Shown: piece by piece, positions 36,820 through 44,127 of the stretch
How the letters are laid out: each line of letters starts with the position of its first letter
Numbering within the stretch: the first letter of the stretch is position 1
Origin: Actinomadura sp. KC345
Lineage (GTDB): Bacteria; Actinomycetota; Actinomycetes; Streptosporangiales; Streptosporangiaceae
Length of the DNA: 63,603 bases
Reading direction: 5' to 3'
Assembly (NCBI RefSeq): GCF_004348515.1
Contig: NZ_SMKH01000008.1
Span: forward strand, 1-63,603
The notes under the pieces: model-generated
What the model saw: the letters and a program-made list of their open reading frames with translations, nothing else
What the model was told of the DNA's origin: nothing
Database searches by the model: none
Translations under genes and position numbers: made by a program

Positions 36820-36832
36820 GTCACACGGTGAC
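36820..36832. promoter_or_regulatory. GTCAC-N3-GTGAC operator, upstream of first 67-aa gene
   Basis: An inverted repeat of 5-bp arms, 46 bases before the ATG at 36878. The same element, with the same flanking bases (ttgcgtccggtc and ctgtctctg), is found upstream of the twin gene at 37251-37263. Confidence 0.6.
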
Positions 36833-36877
36833 CGTCGGATCAACGGGTTCGACGATGGACGACAAAGGAGAGAACCC

Positions 36878-37081
36878 ATGCCCACCATCACGCTGCGCGC
36901 GGTCAACGTCCCGGACAAGGGCGAGATGGGCAAGCGCAAGGTCAAGGCCGTGCTCTGCACGGAGCTCGGCCTGCCCCTCAACGCCGCCGTGAGTATCCGG
37001 GTGATCACGTGGAACTCCTCCCCTCAGATCGGCGGCGGACTGGAGTTACACACGAACGTGAAGGTGGAGTACGACCTCTAG
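36878..37081 (+). CDS. 67-aa small protein, first of a tandem pair
   Basis: A small acidic-basic mixed protein (TITLRAVNVPDKGEMGKRK) with a C-terminal HTNVKVEYDL, no signal peptide or membrane helix. It is about half identical, without gaps, to the next gene (33 of 67 positions by eye). The ribosome site aaaggagag is strong and an excellent terminator follows. I do not recognise the family. Confidence 0.75.
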   Translation: MPTITLRAVNVPDKGEMGKRKVKAVLCTELGLPLNAAVSIRVITWNSSPQIGGGLELHTNVKVEYDL

Positions 37082-37100
37082 TCCACCTTCCCTGCCGTCC

Positions 37101-37140
37101 CGTCGCCTCCCCGTTTCACGCGGGGAGGCGACGCTCTTTT
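37101..37140 (+). terminator. terminator of first 67-aa gene
   Basis: A 13-bp perfect stem (cgtcgcctccccg) with a 7-base loop, followed by ctctttt. A classic intrinsic terminator. Confidence 0.9.
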
Positions 37141-37250
37141 CGGAGCCGCGATGGAGCGGCACCGTGACCCGGCGATCACGATCGGTGTGTGAAGCGCGCC
37201 ACACGCGCTGGGCATTGCGTCCGGTCATCCGCGGCCGGACTGTCTCTGGT

Positions 37251-37263
37251 GTCACATCGTGAC
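37251..37263. promoter_or_regulatory. GTCAC-N3-GTGAC operator, upstream of second 67-aa gene
   Basis: Same inverted repeat as at 36820-36832, differing only in the 3-base spacer, 50 bases before the ATG at 37314. The conservation across the duplicated upstream regions supports a real regulatory site. Confidence 0.6.
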
Positions 37264-37313
37264 CGTTGGATCACAAACAGGGTCCAGCGAAGAACAAACA
37301 AGGAGAAGACAGA

Positions 37314-37517
37314 ATGGAGACCACAACGCTCCCCGCGGTCAAGGTCCTGGACAAGCACGAGCTGGGCCAGCGCAAGATCAAGGCCCTCCTCCGCGAGAAG
37401 CTCAGCCTGCCCGGCGACGCTCCGGTCAACCTGCTGAACGTCACGTGGAGCTCTCACCCCACGATGGACGGGCTGTACGAGCACCACGAGAACGTGACGG
37501 TGGACTACTCACTGTGA
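37314..37517 (+). CDS. 67-aa small protein, second of a tandem pair
   Basis: Paralogue of the preceding gene with the same length and a shared core (TLPAVKVLDKHELGQRK, VTWSSHP, ENVTVDYSL). It has its own copy of the operator, ribosome site (aaggagaag) and terminator, so the whole transcription unit was duplicated. No domain is recognised. It faces the MEDS cluster on the opposite strand. Confidence 0.75.
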   Translation: METTTLPAVKVLDKHELGQRKIKALLREKLSLPGDAPVNLLNVTWSSHPTMDGLYEHHENVTVDYSL

Positions 37518-37534
37518 CCACCGTCGCCACCCGC

Positions 37535-37573
37535 CGCCCTCTCCGTTTCCCACGGAGAGGGCGACGCTCTTTC
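37535..37573 (+). terminator. terminator of second 67-aa gene
   Basis: An 11-bp stem (cgccctctccg and its complement) with a 7-base loop followed by acgctcttt. It probably also serves the convergent MEDS gene, whose stop is at 37580. Confidence 0.85.
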
Positions 37574-37579
37574 CGGAGG

Positions 37580-38524
37580 TCACCGGGACCGGCACGGGGA
37601 ATCGCGGGACACGCGCAGCCGGACGAAGGTGCCGTCCCAGCCCGCGCGCAGTTCCATCAGGTCGACGAGGAGGCGGACGGTCCACAGGCCGAAGCCGCGC
37701 TGGAGCGCCGTGTCCGGGGGGATGAACCCCGTCAGGGGGCTGGGGCCCGGCCGCCAGAAGCCGTTGTCGCCGATCTCGCAGACGAGGTCGGCGCCGTCCT
37801 GCCACACCCAGAGGCCGATCGGCGGCGTGCCGTGCTGGAGCGCGTTGGCCGCGGCCTCGTTCGCGGCCGTGACGAGGTTGCGCGCCGCCTGCTGGACGAG
37901 GCCGTGGCGGCAGGCGCGCTCGCCGAGGAACGACCGCAGCGCGGACAGGTCGTCGTCCTTGATCGGGAGGTACTCGGCGGTGCGGGGACGGTCGAAACGC
38001 AGCCCCCGGTCGCAGCCGGCCCCGAACGTCACCGGGTCGACGTAGTCGTCGTTCAGGCCGCGGTGGTCGGGGGCGAGCAGCAGGGGATGGGTCCGCCTCG
38101 CCTCCGCGACGACGCGGGGCGGCAGCGTGCCGGTGTCGTAGGGGCACAGCGCACGCGCCCCCGAACCTTCGAACACCACGTTGATGAGGGACTCGTAGCG
38201 GATCCACTCCAGCGTCTGCCGCTCGTCCCAGCCGTCCCAGAAGGGCTCGGCCAGCGCGCACACGCGGCGCGGCGCGCTCTTCTTCACGACGTTCTGGTAG
38301 TCGCGCAGGGTGTGGACGGGGTGCCGGTAGAACTCCGCCGAGTCGAAGTACTCGATCGGCGCGTCGCCCGGCGGGAGCACGTCGCGGAGCGCGGCCAGGT
38401 TGGGTTCGCGGACGACGGCGATGACGGCCTGGTCCCGCTCCAGCCCGGACCGGAGGTGCGGCACGGTGACCGACAGGAAGTCGTCGAGGTCGCGGTACAG
38501 GAATGCCTGGTGCTCCATGGCCAT
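37580..38524 (-). CDS. MEDS-HATPase anti-sigma-type protein
   Basis: A 314-residue protein. The MEDS half (EHQAFLYRDLDDFLSVTVPHL, HPVHTLRDYQNV) is followed by a linker and a SpoIIAB/RsbW-like ATPase domain. The N-box ANEAAANALQH retains the Mg-binding Asn and the DxG box is GDNGFW. Such kinases bind a sigma factor or phosphorylate a STAS partner. The ATG overlaps the stop of the MEDS-STAS gene upstream, indicating translational coupling of the two. Confidence 0.82.
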   Translation of the reverse strand: MAMEHQAFLYRDLDDFLSVTVPHLRSGLERDQAVIAVVREPNLAALRDVLPPGDAPIEYFDSAEFYRHPVHTLRDYQNVVKKSAPRRVCALAEPFWDGWDERQTLEWIRYESLINVVFEGSGARALCPYDTGTLPPRVVAEARRTHPLLLAPDHRGLNDDYVDPVTFGAGCDRGLRFDRPRTAEYLPIKDDDLSALRSFLGERACRHGLVQQAARNLVTAANEAAANALQHGTPPIGLWVWQDGADLVCEIGDNGFWRPGPSPLTGFIPPDTALQRGFGLWTVRLLVDLMELRAGWDGTFVRLRVSRDSPCRSR

Positions 38525-39450
38525 CAGCTCGCCCCCTCCGTGTCCGGGCGCCCCGGCCGGCCGCCGCGGGCGAGGCCCGGCAGCCGGTGCCAGCCGACCA
38601 TCTCGATGACGCTCTCCACGTCGGGCGCGAGATGGTCGAGGACCAGCGGCTCGCCGGCGGGCAGCCCGGTCGCGTGCCGGGCCAGCAGGTGCAGGCCGCC
38701 GAGGTCGATGAAGGCGAGCCGGGACAGGTCGAGGTGGACGCGGCGCCGTTCGGTGCTCACCTGCGCGAGCTGCTCGGCGAACACGCTGTGCCGGGCGGCG
38801 TCCAGCTCGCCCTCGACCCGCAGGCCGTCAGGTTCGAATGTGCGCACTATCTTCAGGATCCCGTCATCGAATTCGGGGTTCACTTCCACGAGGACCTCGT
38901 GTGTGTCGCGGAGGGCGAGCAGCTTTTCGGGCGGGCACGCGTGGCGGTCGATCTGGCAGATCGCCATCGCCATCGTGCTCGGCGAGACCGCGTCGCCCAC
39001 CCGGTGCTCGCAGCCGAGCATCCGGCCGAAGTCGGGCGGCTCCGGCAGGTTCATCAGCCCGCTGTGGTCGGTGGTGAGGCGCACGGCGCGGAAGCCCTGC
39101 GCGAACGCGCCGCCGACCTCGCGGCCGATCGTGTCCAGCATCATGGCGGGTTCGAACTCGCCCCGCCGGTTGAGGCAGGCGTCCTGCAGCGAGATCACCC
39201 GCAGCTGGCCCGCCCTGCCGTAGGCGTCCAGGTCGATCCGGTGCCGCGGGCCGAGGCCGGGGAGCCGGTCGGCCGGCGCGTCGGTGACGTACACGACCTT
39301 CTCGTTGGTCTGCAGCCCCTCCCGGACGAACGGGCCGATGACCCGGTCGCGCTCCTCGAAGCCCCGGTAGGCCAGCCAGCCGTGGTCGCCCGGTCGGACG
39401 GCGCTGACGGGACGGGTGTCGAACCAGGGGGTCTCCCGCTCGCTGATCAT
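38524..39450 (-). CDS. MEDS-STAS fusion regulator, third copy
   Basis: A 308-residue protein: MEDS part (GDHGWLAYRGFEERDR, GRMLGCEHRVGDAV, ICQIDRHACP) and STAS part (LRVEGELDAARHSVF, VHLDLSRLAFIDLGGLHLL). At the phosphorylation turn it reads DLGG, without the Ser that normal anti-anti-sigma factors carry. It lies between two MEDS-HATPase genes in a minus-strand operon. Confidence 0.82.
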   Translation of the reverse strand: MISERETPWFDTRPVSAVRPGDHGWLAYRGFEERDRVIGPFVREGLQTNEKVVYVTDAPADRLPGLGPRHRIDLDAYGRAGQLRVISLQDACLNRRGEFEPAMMLDTIGREVGGAFAQGFRAVRLTTDHSGLMNLPEPPDFGRMLGCEHRVGDAVSPSTMAMAICQIDRHACPPEKLLALRDTHEVLVEVNPEFDDGILKIVRTFEPDGLRVEGELDAARHSVFAEQLAQVSTERRRVHLDLSRLAFIDLGGLHLLARHATGLPAGEPLVLDHLAPDVESVIEMVGWHRLPGLARGGRPGRPDTEGAS

Positions 39451-39529
39451 GGGGCCTGCCCATCGGGGTCGGTGGTGTGTTCAGCGTACGCCGCTCGGAG
39501 GTCTTTGGAAGCCCAACGCATGGAACCGA

Positions 39530-40546
39530 TCACTCTCCGTTCGGCCGGGAAGGGCCGGTCCGGGCGGGGAGGTCGAGGTCGAGCCTGAGCCGGACGACGC
39601 TGCCGCGGTCGCCCGTCCTGACCTGCACCGTCGAGCACAGCAGCCGCACCGCCCACAGCCCGAACCGGCTCCCCGCGGCGGTGCCGGGCGGACGCGGAGG
39701 GATGAGCCCGTACCCGGTGCCGGGCGCCCACCGCCCCTCGTCGGCGACCTCGCAGACGAAGGCGGCGCCGCCCGCGCCGTCCTCCGTCCACATGCGAAGG
39801 ACGATGGGCGGCTCGCCGTGCCGCATCGCGTTGGTGACGACCTCGGTGACCGCGATGAGCAGGCGCTTGCGGTCCTCGTCCGGGAGCGGCGTCTGCCGCG
39901 CGTAGTCGGTGACGTACGCGCGCAGCCAGTACAGGTCCGCCTGCTCGATCTCCAGCGTGTCGGCGCCGGGCGGCGGGTGGGGGAGCGGCTCCCGGTCGCA
40001 CTGCTCGCAATAGGCCCAGGGGTCGATGAAGCCGGGGTTGGTGAGGGACCGCCCGCCCCGCACGGTCTCCGGATGGGTCTTGCGCGCCGCCGCGACGGTG
40101 CCCGCGGGGAGCGTGGCCGAGTACGGGCACATGAGGGACGCGCCGGTGCCGCGGAACGCGACGTTGAGGACGGCCTCGATCCGCTGCCATTCGAGGACCT
40201 CCAGCGGGGACCGCGACGCCCACGCCGGCTCCCCGAGGAGGCGCAGCCGGCTTCCCCGCAGGACGGCGTCGTCGGCCTGGCTCAGGCAGTCCGCCAGCGT
40301 CCGCGCGGGGTGCGCGTACCAGGACGACGGTTCGGCGAACTCGACGCCGGCGTCGGCGGGGCCGAGCGCGTCCCGCAGCAGCATCTCCTGCCCGGTCCCG
40401 CAGACGGCGAGGACGCGGTCGCCGCCGTCGAGCCCGTCCAGCAGGAAGGGGACGGCGCCGTCGAGGAACTGGTCCGCGCCGTCGTAGGGCAGTAGCCGGT
40501 GCGTGAAGGAGGCGTTCAGGACGGTTTCCGAGGAGCTCGTGATCAT
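39530..40546 (-). CDS. MEDS-HATPase anti-sigma-type protein, second copy
   Basis: A 338-residue protein with MEDS (NASFTHRLLPYDGADQFLDGAV) and HATPase (VTEVVTNAMRHGEPP, DEGRWAPG) domains, both boxes intact. It heads the three-gene minus-strand operon. The start at 40546 (MITSSSETVL) is preferred over 40582. This protein guided the frame reconstruction of the broken homologue at 29815-30653. Confidence 0.83.
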   Translation of the reverse strand: MITSSSETVLNASFTHRLLPYDGADQFLDGAVPFLLDGLDGGDRVLAVCGTGQEMLLRDALGPADAGVEFAEPSSWYAHPARTLADCLSQADDAVLRGSRLRLLGEPAWASRSPLEVLEWQRIEAVLNVAFRGTGASLMCPYSATLPAGTVAAARKTHPETVRGGRSLTNPGFIDPWAYCEQCDREPLPHPPPGADTLEIEQADLYWLRAYVTDYARQTPLPDEDRKRLLIAVTEVVTNAMRHGEPPIVLRMWTEDGAGGAAFVCEVADEGRWAPGTGYGLIPPRPPGTAAGSRFGLWAVRLLCSTVQVRTGDRGSVVRLRLDLDLPARTGPSRPNGE

Positions 40547-40772
40547 GGCGTCACCGACTGTGCCGAAGGCCGGACCCACCAAGCCTAGGCCGCCCGGCGG
40601 GCTCCCGCCGAGAGCGTTTTGCAGATTGTGCCGCAGGATTCGCGCAGCTCATGTCCGCAACTCCATTGCGGTTCTGTCCTTTATCCGGTCCCGTTCCCGC
40701 GCGGAGGCGAATTCCGTTGCCGGGGCCGCCGCCGCGAGCGCTAAGCTGAACGCGCTCCCGGCGGGAGCGTCT

Positions 40773-40857
40773 GCGGGCGTGGCGAAACCAGGTATACGCG
40801 GCAGGTTTAGGTCCTGTTGGTGGCGACACCGTGGGGGTTCGAATCCCCCCGCCCGCA
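40773..40857 (+). tRNA. tRNA-Leu (anticodon UAG)
   Basis: The acceptor stem gcgggcg pairs with cgcccgc at 40850-40856. The anticodon stem gcagg/cctgt encloses the loop tttaggt, giving anticodon TAG. The variable arm is long, as expected for Leu, and the T-arm (gggggttcgaatccccc) is intact. CCA is not encoded. Confidence 0.95.
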
Positions 40858-40871
40858 CCCCGGGAACGCGA

Positions 40872-40902
40872 AGAACCGGCCCGCGGCGCGCGGGCCGGTT
40901 CT
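40872..40902. terminator. bidirectional terminator between tRNA-Leu and bcp
   Basis: A perfect 14-bp stem (agaaccggcccgcg) with a 3-base loop between the tRNA and the convergent peroxidase gene. Confidence 0.75.
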
Positions 40903-40913
40903 GCCGGTCGGGG

Positions 40914-41381
40914 CTAGATGCCGAGGTCGCGGCGGAGGCGTTCCACGTGGCCGGTGGCCTTCACGTTGTAGTACGCCTTCTCGATCCTGCCGTCGGCGTC
41001 GATGATGAAGGTGGAGCGGATGACGCCCACGACGACCTTGCCGTACAGCTTCTTCTCCCCGTAGGCGCCGTAGGCCTTCAGGACCTCGGTGTCCGGGTCG
41101 GACAGCAGCGGGAAGGTCAGGCCCTCCTTCTCCCGGAACTTCGCCAGCTTGGCGGGTTTGTCGGGGGAGACGCCGACGACGGTGGCGCCGGCGGCCTCCA
41201 GGTCGGCCAGGCTGCTTTCGAAGTCGACCGACTCCTTGGTGCAGCCGGGCGTCATGGCCGCCGGGTAGAAGTAGAGGATCACGCGCTTCCCGCGCAGCGA
41301 GGCCAGCGACACCGGGGACGCGTCGGCGTCGGGAAGCTCGAAATCGGGGGCGACGTCGCCCGGCTGAAGCCGCTCGGACAC
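40914..41381 (-). CDS. bcp: thioredoxin-dependent thiol peroxidase (Bcp family)
   Basis: A 155-residue peroxiredoxin reducing hydrogen peroxide and organic peroxides. The peroxidatic Cys is in PAAMTPGCTKES. The Cys found five positions later in E. coli Bcp is not present here (Val/Asp), so it is of a one-Cys or differently resolved type. GTG start at 41381. Divergent from the DUF3618 gene. Confidence 0.93.
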   Translation of the reverse strand: MSERLQPGDVAPDFELPDADASPVSLASLRGKRVILYFYPAAMTPGCTKESVDFESSLADLEAAGATVVGVSPDKPAKLAKFREKEGLTFPLLSDPDTEVLKAYGAYGEKKLYGKVVVGVIRSTFIIDADGRIEKAYYNVKATGHVERLRRDLGI

Positions 41382-41521
41382 CCTGACCCGCCTTTCGCTC
41401 GGAAGATGGCCCCAACGGTACCCGGCCGGGGGTGTGGCGGGCGTTCGGGGGGAAGACCTGCCAGACTGTTCGGATCATGCTTCGCTGGTCGAGATTTCGC
41501 CCCACACGATAAGGACACGGC

Positions 41522-41842
41522 ATGGCTGACAGGCCCAGCGACCCGGAGGGGCTGGAAAGGTACATCGAGCGTAACGTCCAGGAGCTCGCGCTCGTCGTCG
41601 ACGAGTTCGCCGACCGGGTCCATCCGAAGAAGGTCGCGCAGCGGGGCGCCGACCGGCTGAAGGAGGAGGCGGGTCAGGTCGCCAAGGCCGTCGGCGCGCT
41701 CGTGCGTCCGTCCGCGGACGAGGAGGGCGACGACGTCCCCGGGGGCGGCGGTGTCGACAAGCGCCTGGTTCTGGCGGGTGTCGGGGCCGCGGTCACCGTG
41801 ACCGCCCTGGTCCTCCTGAGCCGTAGGCGCAAGCGCCGCTGA
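41522..41842 (+). CDS. DUF3618 domain protein with C-terminal membrane anchor
   Basis: A 106-residue protein with a helical N-terminal domain (IERNVQELALVVDEFADRV), an acidic linker and a C-terminal membrane helix followed by RRRKRR. It is common beside bcp in actinobacteria and of unknown function. ATG at 41522. A terminator hairpin follows. Confidence 0.85.
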   Translation: MADRPSDPEGLERYIERNVQELALVVDEFADRVHPKKVAQRGADRLKEEAGQVAKAVGALVRPSADEEGDDVPGGGGVDKRLVLAGVGAAVTVTALVLLSRRRKRR

Positions 41843-42104
41843 GCCCCCTCAGGGAGGCGCCGGTCCGCGGTCTGCGGCCGGCGCCTTTTCGCGCCGTGCC
41901 GGCGCTCGCGCGGGCGGGGGCGGGGCGCTGCGGGACGGTGTGGGCGAGGAGTTCGGCGACGACCCGCAGCTCGGCCAGCTCGGCGCGGCAGGGCGGGCAG
42001 CCGCGCAGATGCGCCGACAGCGCGTCGGCCTCGGCGCCCGGCAGCCGCCCCAGGGCGTAGACGCCGAGCCCGATGCGGTAGTCCCCGCAATCCGTTCGTC
42101 CCAC
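41793..42104 (-). CDS. truncated zinc-finger anti-sigma factor (zf-HC2)
   Basis: The first ~55 residues form an anti-sigma zinc finger (YRIGLGVYALG, HLRGCPPCRAELAEL) with the H-x3-C-x2-C motif. The rest, from about residue 65, overlaps the DUF3618 terminator and coding region on the other strand and looks non-coding. There is no membrane helix and no adjacent sigma-factor gene. It is probably a decayed gene with a surviving finger. Confidence 0.55.
   Translation of the reverse strand: MGRTDCGDYRIGLGVYALGRLPGAEADALSAHLRGCPPCRAELAELRVVAELLAHTVPQRPAPARASAGTARKGAGRRPRTGASLRGLSGACAYGSGGPGRSR
41855..41889 (+). terminator. terminator of DUF3618 gene
   Basis: A 9-bp stem aggcgccgg/ccggcgcct with a 14-base loop, followed by ttttc. 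It lies inside the 3' half of the antisense anti-sigma frame. Confidence 0.75.
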
Positions 42105-42155
42105 ATCAGGGAGTACGGGTCCTGGACGTTCGCCGTTCAGATGAACGAGGCACCC

Positions 42156-43427
42156 TCAGGCGACCTGGGGGAGGTGCTCGCGGTGGGCGGCGAGCCCCTC
42201 GTCCAGGATCTTCCGGGCGGTGTCCCTGCTCCGGACGAACGGGTGCGCCATGAGGGCCTGCAGAGCGGTCCGGCGGTCGCCGGTGACGGCGGCGTCGGAC
42301 GCGAGCCGCTCGTAGGCGTGGATCGCCTGGGTGAGGCCGCGCACCGGCCCGGGAAGCGGCCCCATCGTCAGCGGGACCGGGCCGGAACGTCCGACCAGCG
42401 ACGGGACCTCGACGATCGCGTCGGGGTCCAGGCACGGGATCGCGCCGTTGTTGCGGGTGTTGACGATCATCCGGCGGCCCTCGTCGCGGTGCAGCGCGCA
42501 GATGACGTCGACGGCGAACTCGCCGTGCTCACCACCGCCGCGCTCGCGGGACGGGTCGGGATCGGCCTTCCGGGACTCGGCGGTGACCTGCTCGTAGTAG
42601 GCGGGAAGCATGGCGAGGATGTCCTGCGCGCGGGTCGTGCCCTTCTCGCGCAGCTCCTCGACCACCTCGTCGTGGAAGAAGTAGTACTTCGCGTAGGAGT
42701 TCGGCAGGAAGCCGAGCGTCTTGGCGAGTTCGGCCATGCGGGACGGGTCGCGCCACGGGGTCGCGCCGCCGCCGGGGATCTCCAGGTCGTCCAGCAGGAG
42801 CGGGACGTCGAGGTCGTGGCCGTCGAGCCGGAGCCGCTGGGCCCACGTGGCGTGGTTGAGGCCGATCCAGTCGGCCTCCAGCCCCTCGGACGGGAGGCCG
42901 AGCAGGCCGGCCCACATCTCCGTGTCGCCGATGGCCTGGTCGCACAGCCCGATGACGCGGGCGCCGGTGGCGCGGGCGACGGCGTCGGTGACGATGTTCG
43001 TGGGGTTGGTGTAGTTGACGATCCAGGCGTCCGGGCCGGCGGCGGATGCGATCTCCAGCAGCACGGGCACCGAGCGCAGCGCCATCAGGAACCCGCCCGG
43101 CCCGGCGGTCTCCTGCCCGACGACGCCGTGCTTGAGCGGGATCGACTCGTCCAGGTGCCGCGCCGCGAGCCCGCCGGGACGGAACGTCGTGAAGACGTAG
43201 GACGCACCGTCCAGGGCGGCCTTGAGGTCGGTGTGCGCGGAGACGGTGAACGCGGCGTCCCGGGCGGCGAACATGCCGCGCGCCAGCCGCGTCATGACCG
43301 CCAGGTGGCCGGTGTCGATGTCGTGGCAGGACAGCTCGGTGCCCGCCAGGTCGCCGGCGCGGTGCAGCAGCCCCCGGATCACGCCGGGCATGTAGCCGCT
43401 GCCCGCCCCGATGATCGCGATCTTCAC
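42156..43427 (-). CDS. glycoside hydrolase family 4 (6-phospho-beta-glucosidase-like)
   Basis: A 423-residue NAD- and metal-dependent glycosidase. The Rossmann motif GAGSGYMPGV starts at about residue 8; the metal-binding Cys is in GLCDQAI and His in GLNHATW; TNPTNIV is also conserved. GH4 enzymes cleave 6-phospho-sugars or, in some actinobacteria, unphosphorylated substrates, so specificity is uncertain. The GTG overlaps the SIMPL gene stop by four bases. Confidence 0.9.
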   Translation of the reverse strand: MKIAIIGAGSGYMPGVIRGLLHRAGDLAGTELSCHDIDTGHLAVMTRLARGMFAARDAAFTVSAHTDLKAALDGASYVFTTFRPGGLAARHLDESIPLKHGVVGQETAGPGGFLMALRSVPVLLEIASAAGPDAWIVNYTNPTNIVTDAVARATGARVIGLCDQAIGDTEMWAGLLGLPSEGLEADWIGLNHATWAQRLRLDGHDLDVPLLLDDLEIPGGGATPWRDPSRMAELAKTLGFLPNSYAKYYFFHDEVVEELREKGTTRAQDILAMLPAYYEQVTAESRKADPDPSRERGGGEHGEFAVDVICALHRDEGRRMIVNTRNNGAIPCLDPDAIVEVPSLVGRSGPVPLTMGPLPGPVRGLTQAIHAYERLASDAAVTGDRRTALQALMAHPFVRSRDTARKILDEGLAAHREHLPQVA

Positions 43428-44098
43428 CGCGGCTCCAGGTCCGGGGGCGACACGGTGAAGCGCGCCTCGACGGCGGCGCGGACGACCTGCGCGGCGGGCT
43501 CCAGGTCGATCGGCTCCGGCTCCGCGCCCGCGCCGCCCGGCCCCGTCCCCCCGTACGCGGCGGCGAGCGCGACGCCCCGCTCCTGGGGTCTGCCGAGCCC
43601 CTCGTCCGACAGCTCGACCAGGCCGGTGAGCCGGGACCCGAGCGCCTCGGCGTAGCTCCGGGCGCGCGCGACGGCCTCGTGGGCGGCCTGCCGCGCGGCC
43701 CGCCCGTACACCTCGCTTTCGCGCCGCAGGTCCCACTCGGGGCCGTCCACGGCGGTGCGCTCGAGGTCGCCGAGCCGGGCGACCAGCTCGCCGAGCACCC
43801 CGAAGTCCGCGACCGTGATCTTGATCTGGACGGTGCCCCGGTAGGCGCGGATGTCGCCCTCGCGCCGCTTGTACTTCAGCAGCGGCGTGATCGAGAGCCG
43901 GCCCGTCTCCAGCTTCTCGACGGCCTGGCCGTAGGACTTGACGAGGTCGAGGCAGCGCTGGTTGCGCTCGGTGAGCCGGTCCAGCGCCGTGCGCCGGTCG
44001 GACTCCTGCGACTGGACGTGCACGGTCAGCCGCGCGATCTCCGGCTCGGCCTCCAGCACCGCCTCGCCGCGGACACTGATCATGGGAGCGTCGCTCAT
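43424..44098 (-). CDS. SIMPL domain protein
   Basis: A 224-residue protein (DUF541 / SIMPL) with the pattern SVRGEAVLEAEPEIARLTV, RLSITPLLKYKRREGDIRAYRGTVQIKI and the helical ARSYAEALG segment. It lacks a signal peptide and a membrane helix, so it is probably cytoplasmic, unlike the exported relatives. Function unknown. Directly upstream of and coupled to the GH4 gene. Confidence 0.87.
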   Translation of the reverse strand: MSDAPMISVRGEAVLEAEPEIARLTVHVQSQESDRRTALDRLTERNQRCLDLVKSYGQAVEKLETGRLSITPLLKYKRREGDIRAYRGTVQIKITVADFGVLGELVARLGDLERTAVDGPEWDLRRESEVYGRAARQAAHEAVARARSYAEALGSRLTGLVELSDEGLGRPQERGVALAAAYGGTGPGGAGAEPEPIDLEPAAQVVRAAVEARFTVSPPDLEPR

Positions 44099-44127
44099 AC
44101 GCCCAACCTAGACGCTCGCGCGCGGGG

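Noticed and set aside
37259..39223. A long plus-strand frame across the second 67-aa gene and the MEDS cluster
   Set aside because: It runs antisense to the coupled MEDS genes and has no start signal or family features.
41849..42106. Alternative minus-strand reading frame at the anti-sigma locus
   Set aside because: It lacks the zinc-finger residues, which appear only in the frame starting at 42104.
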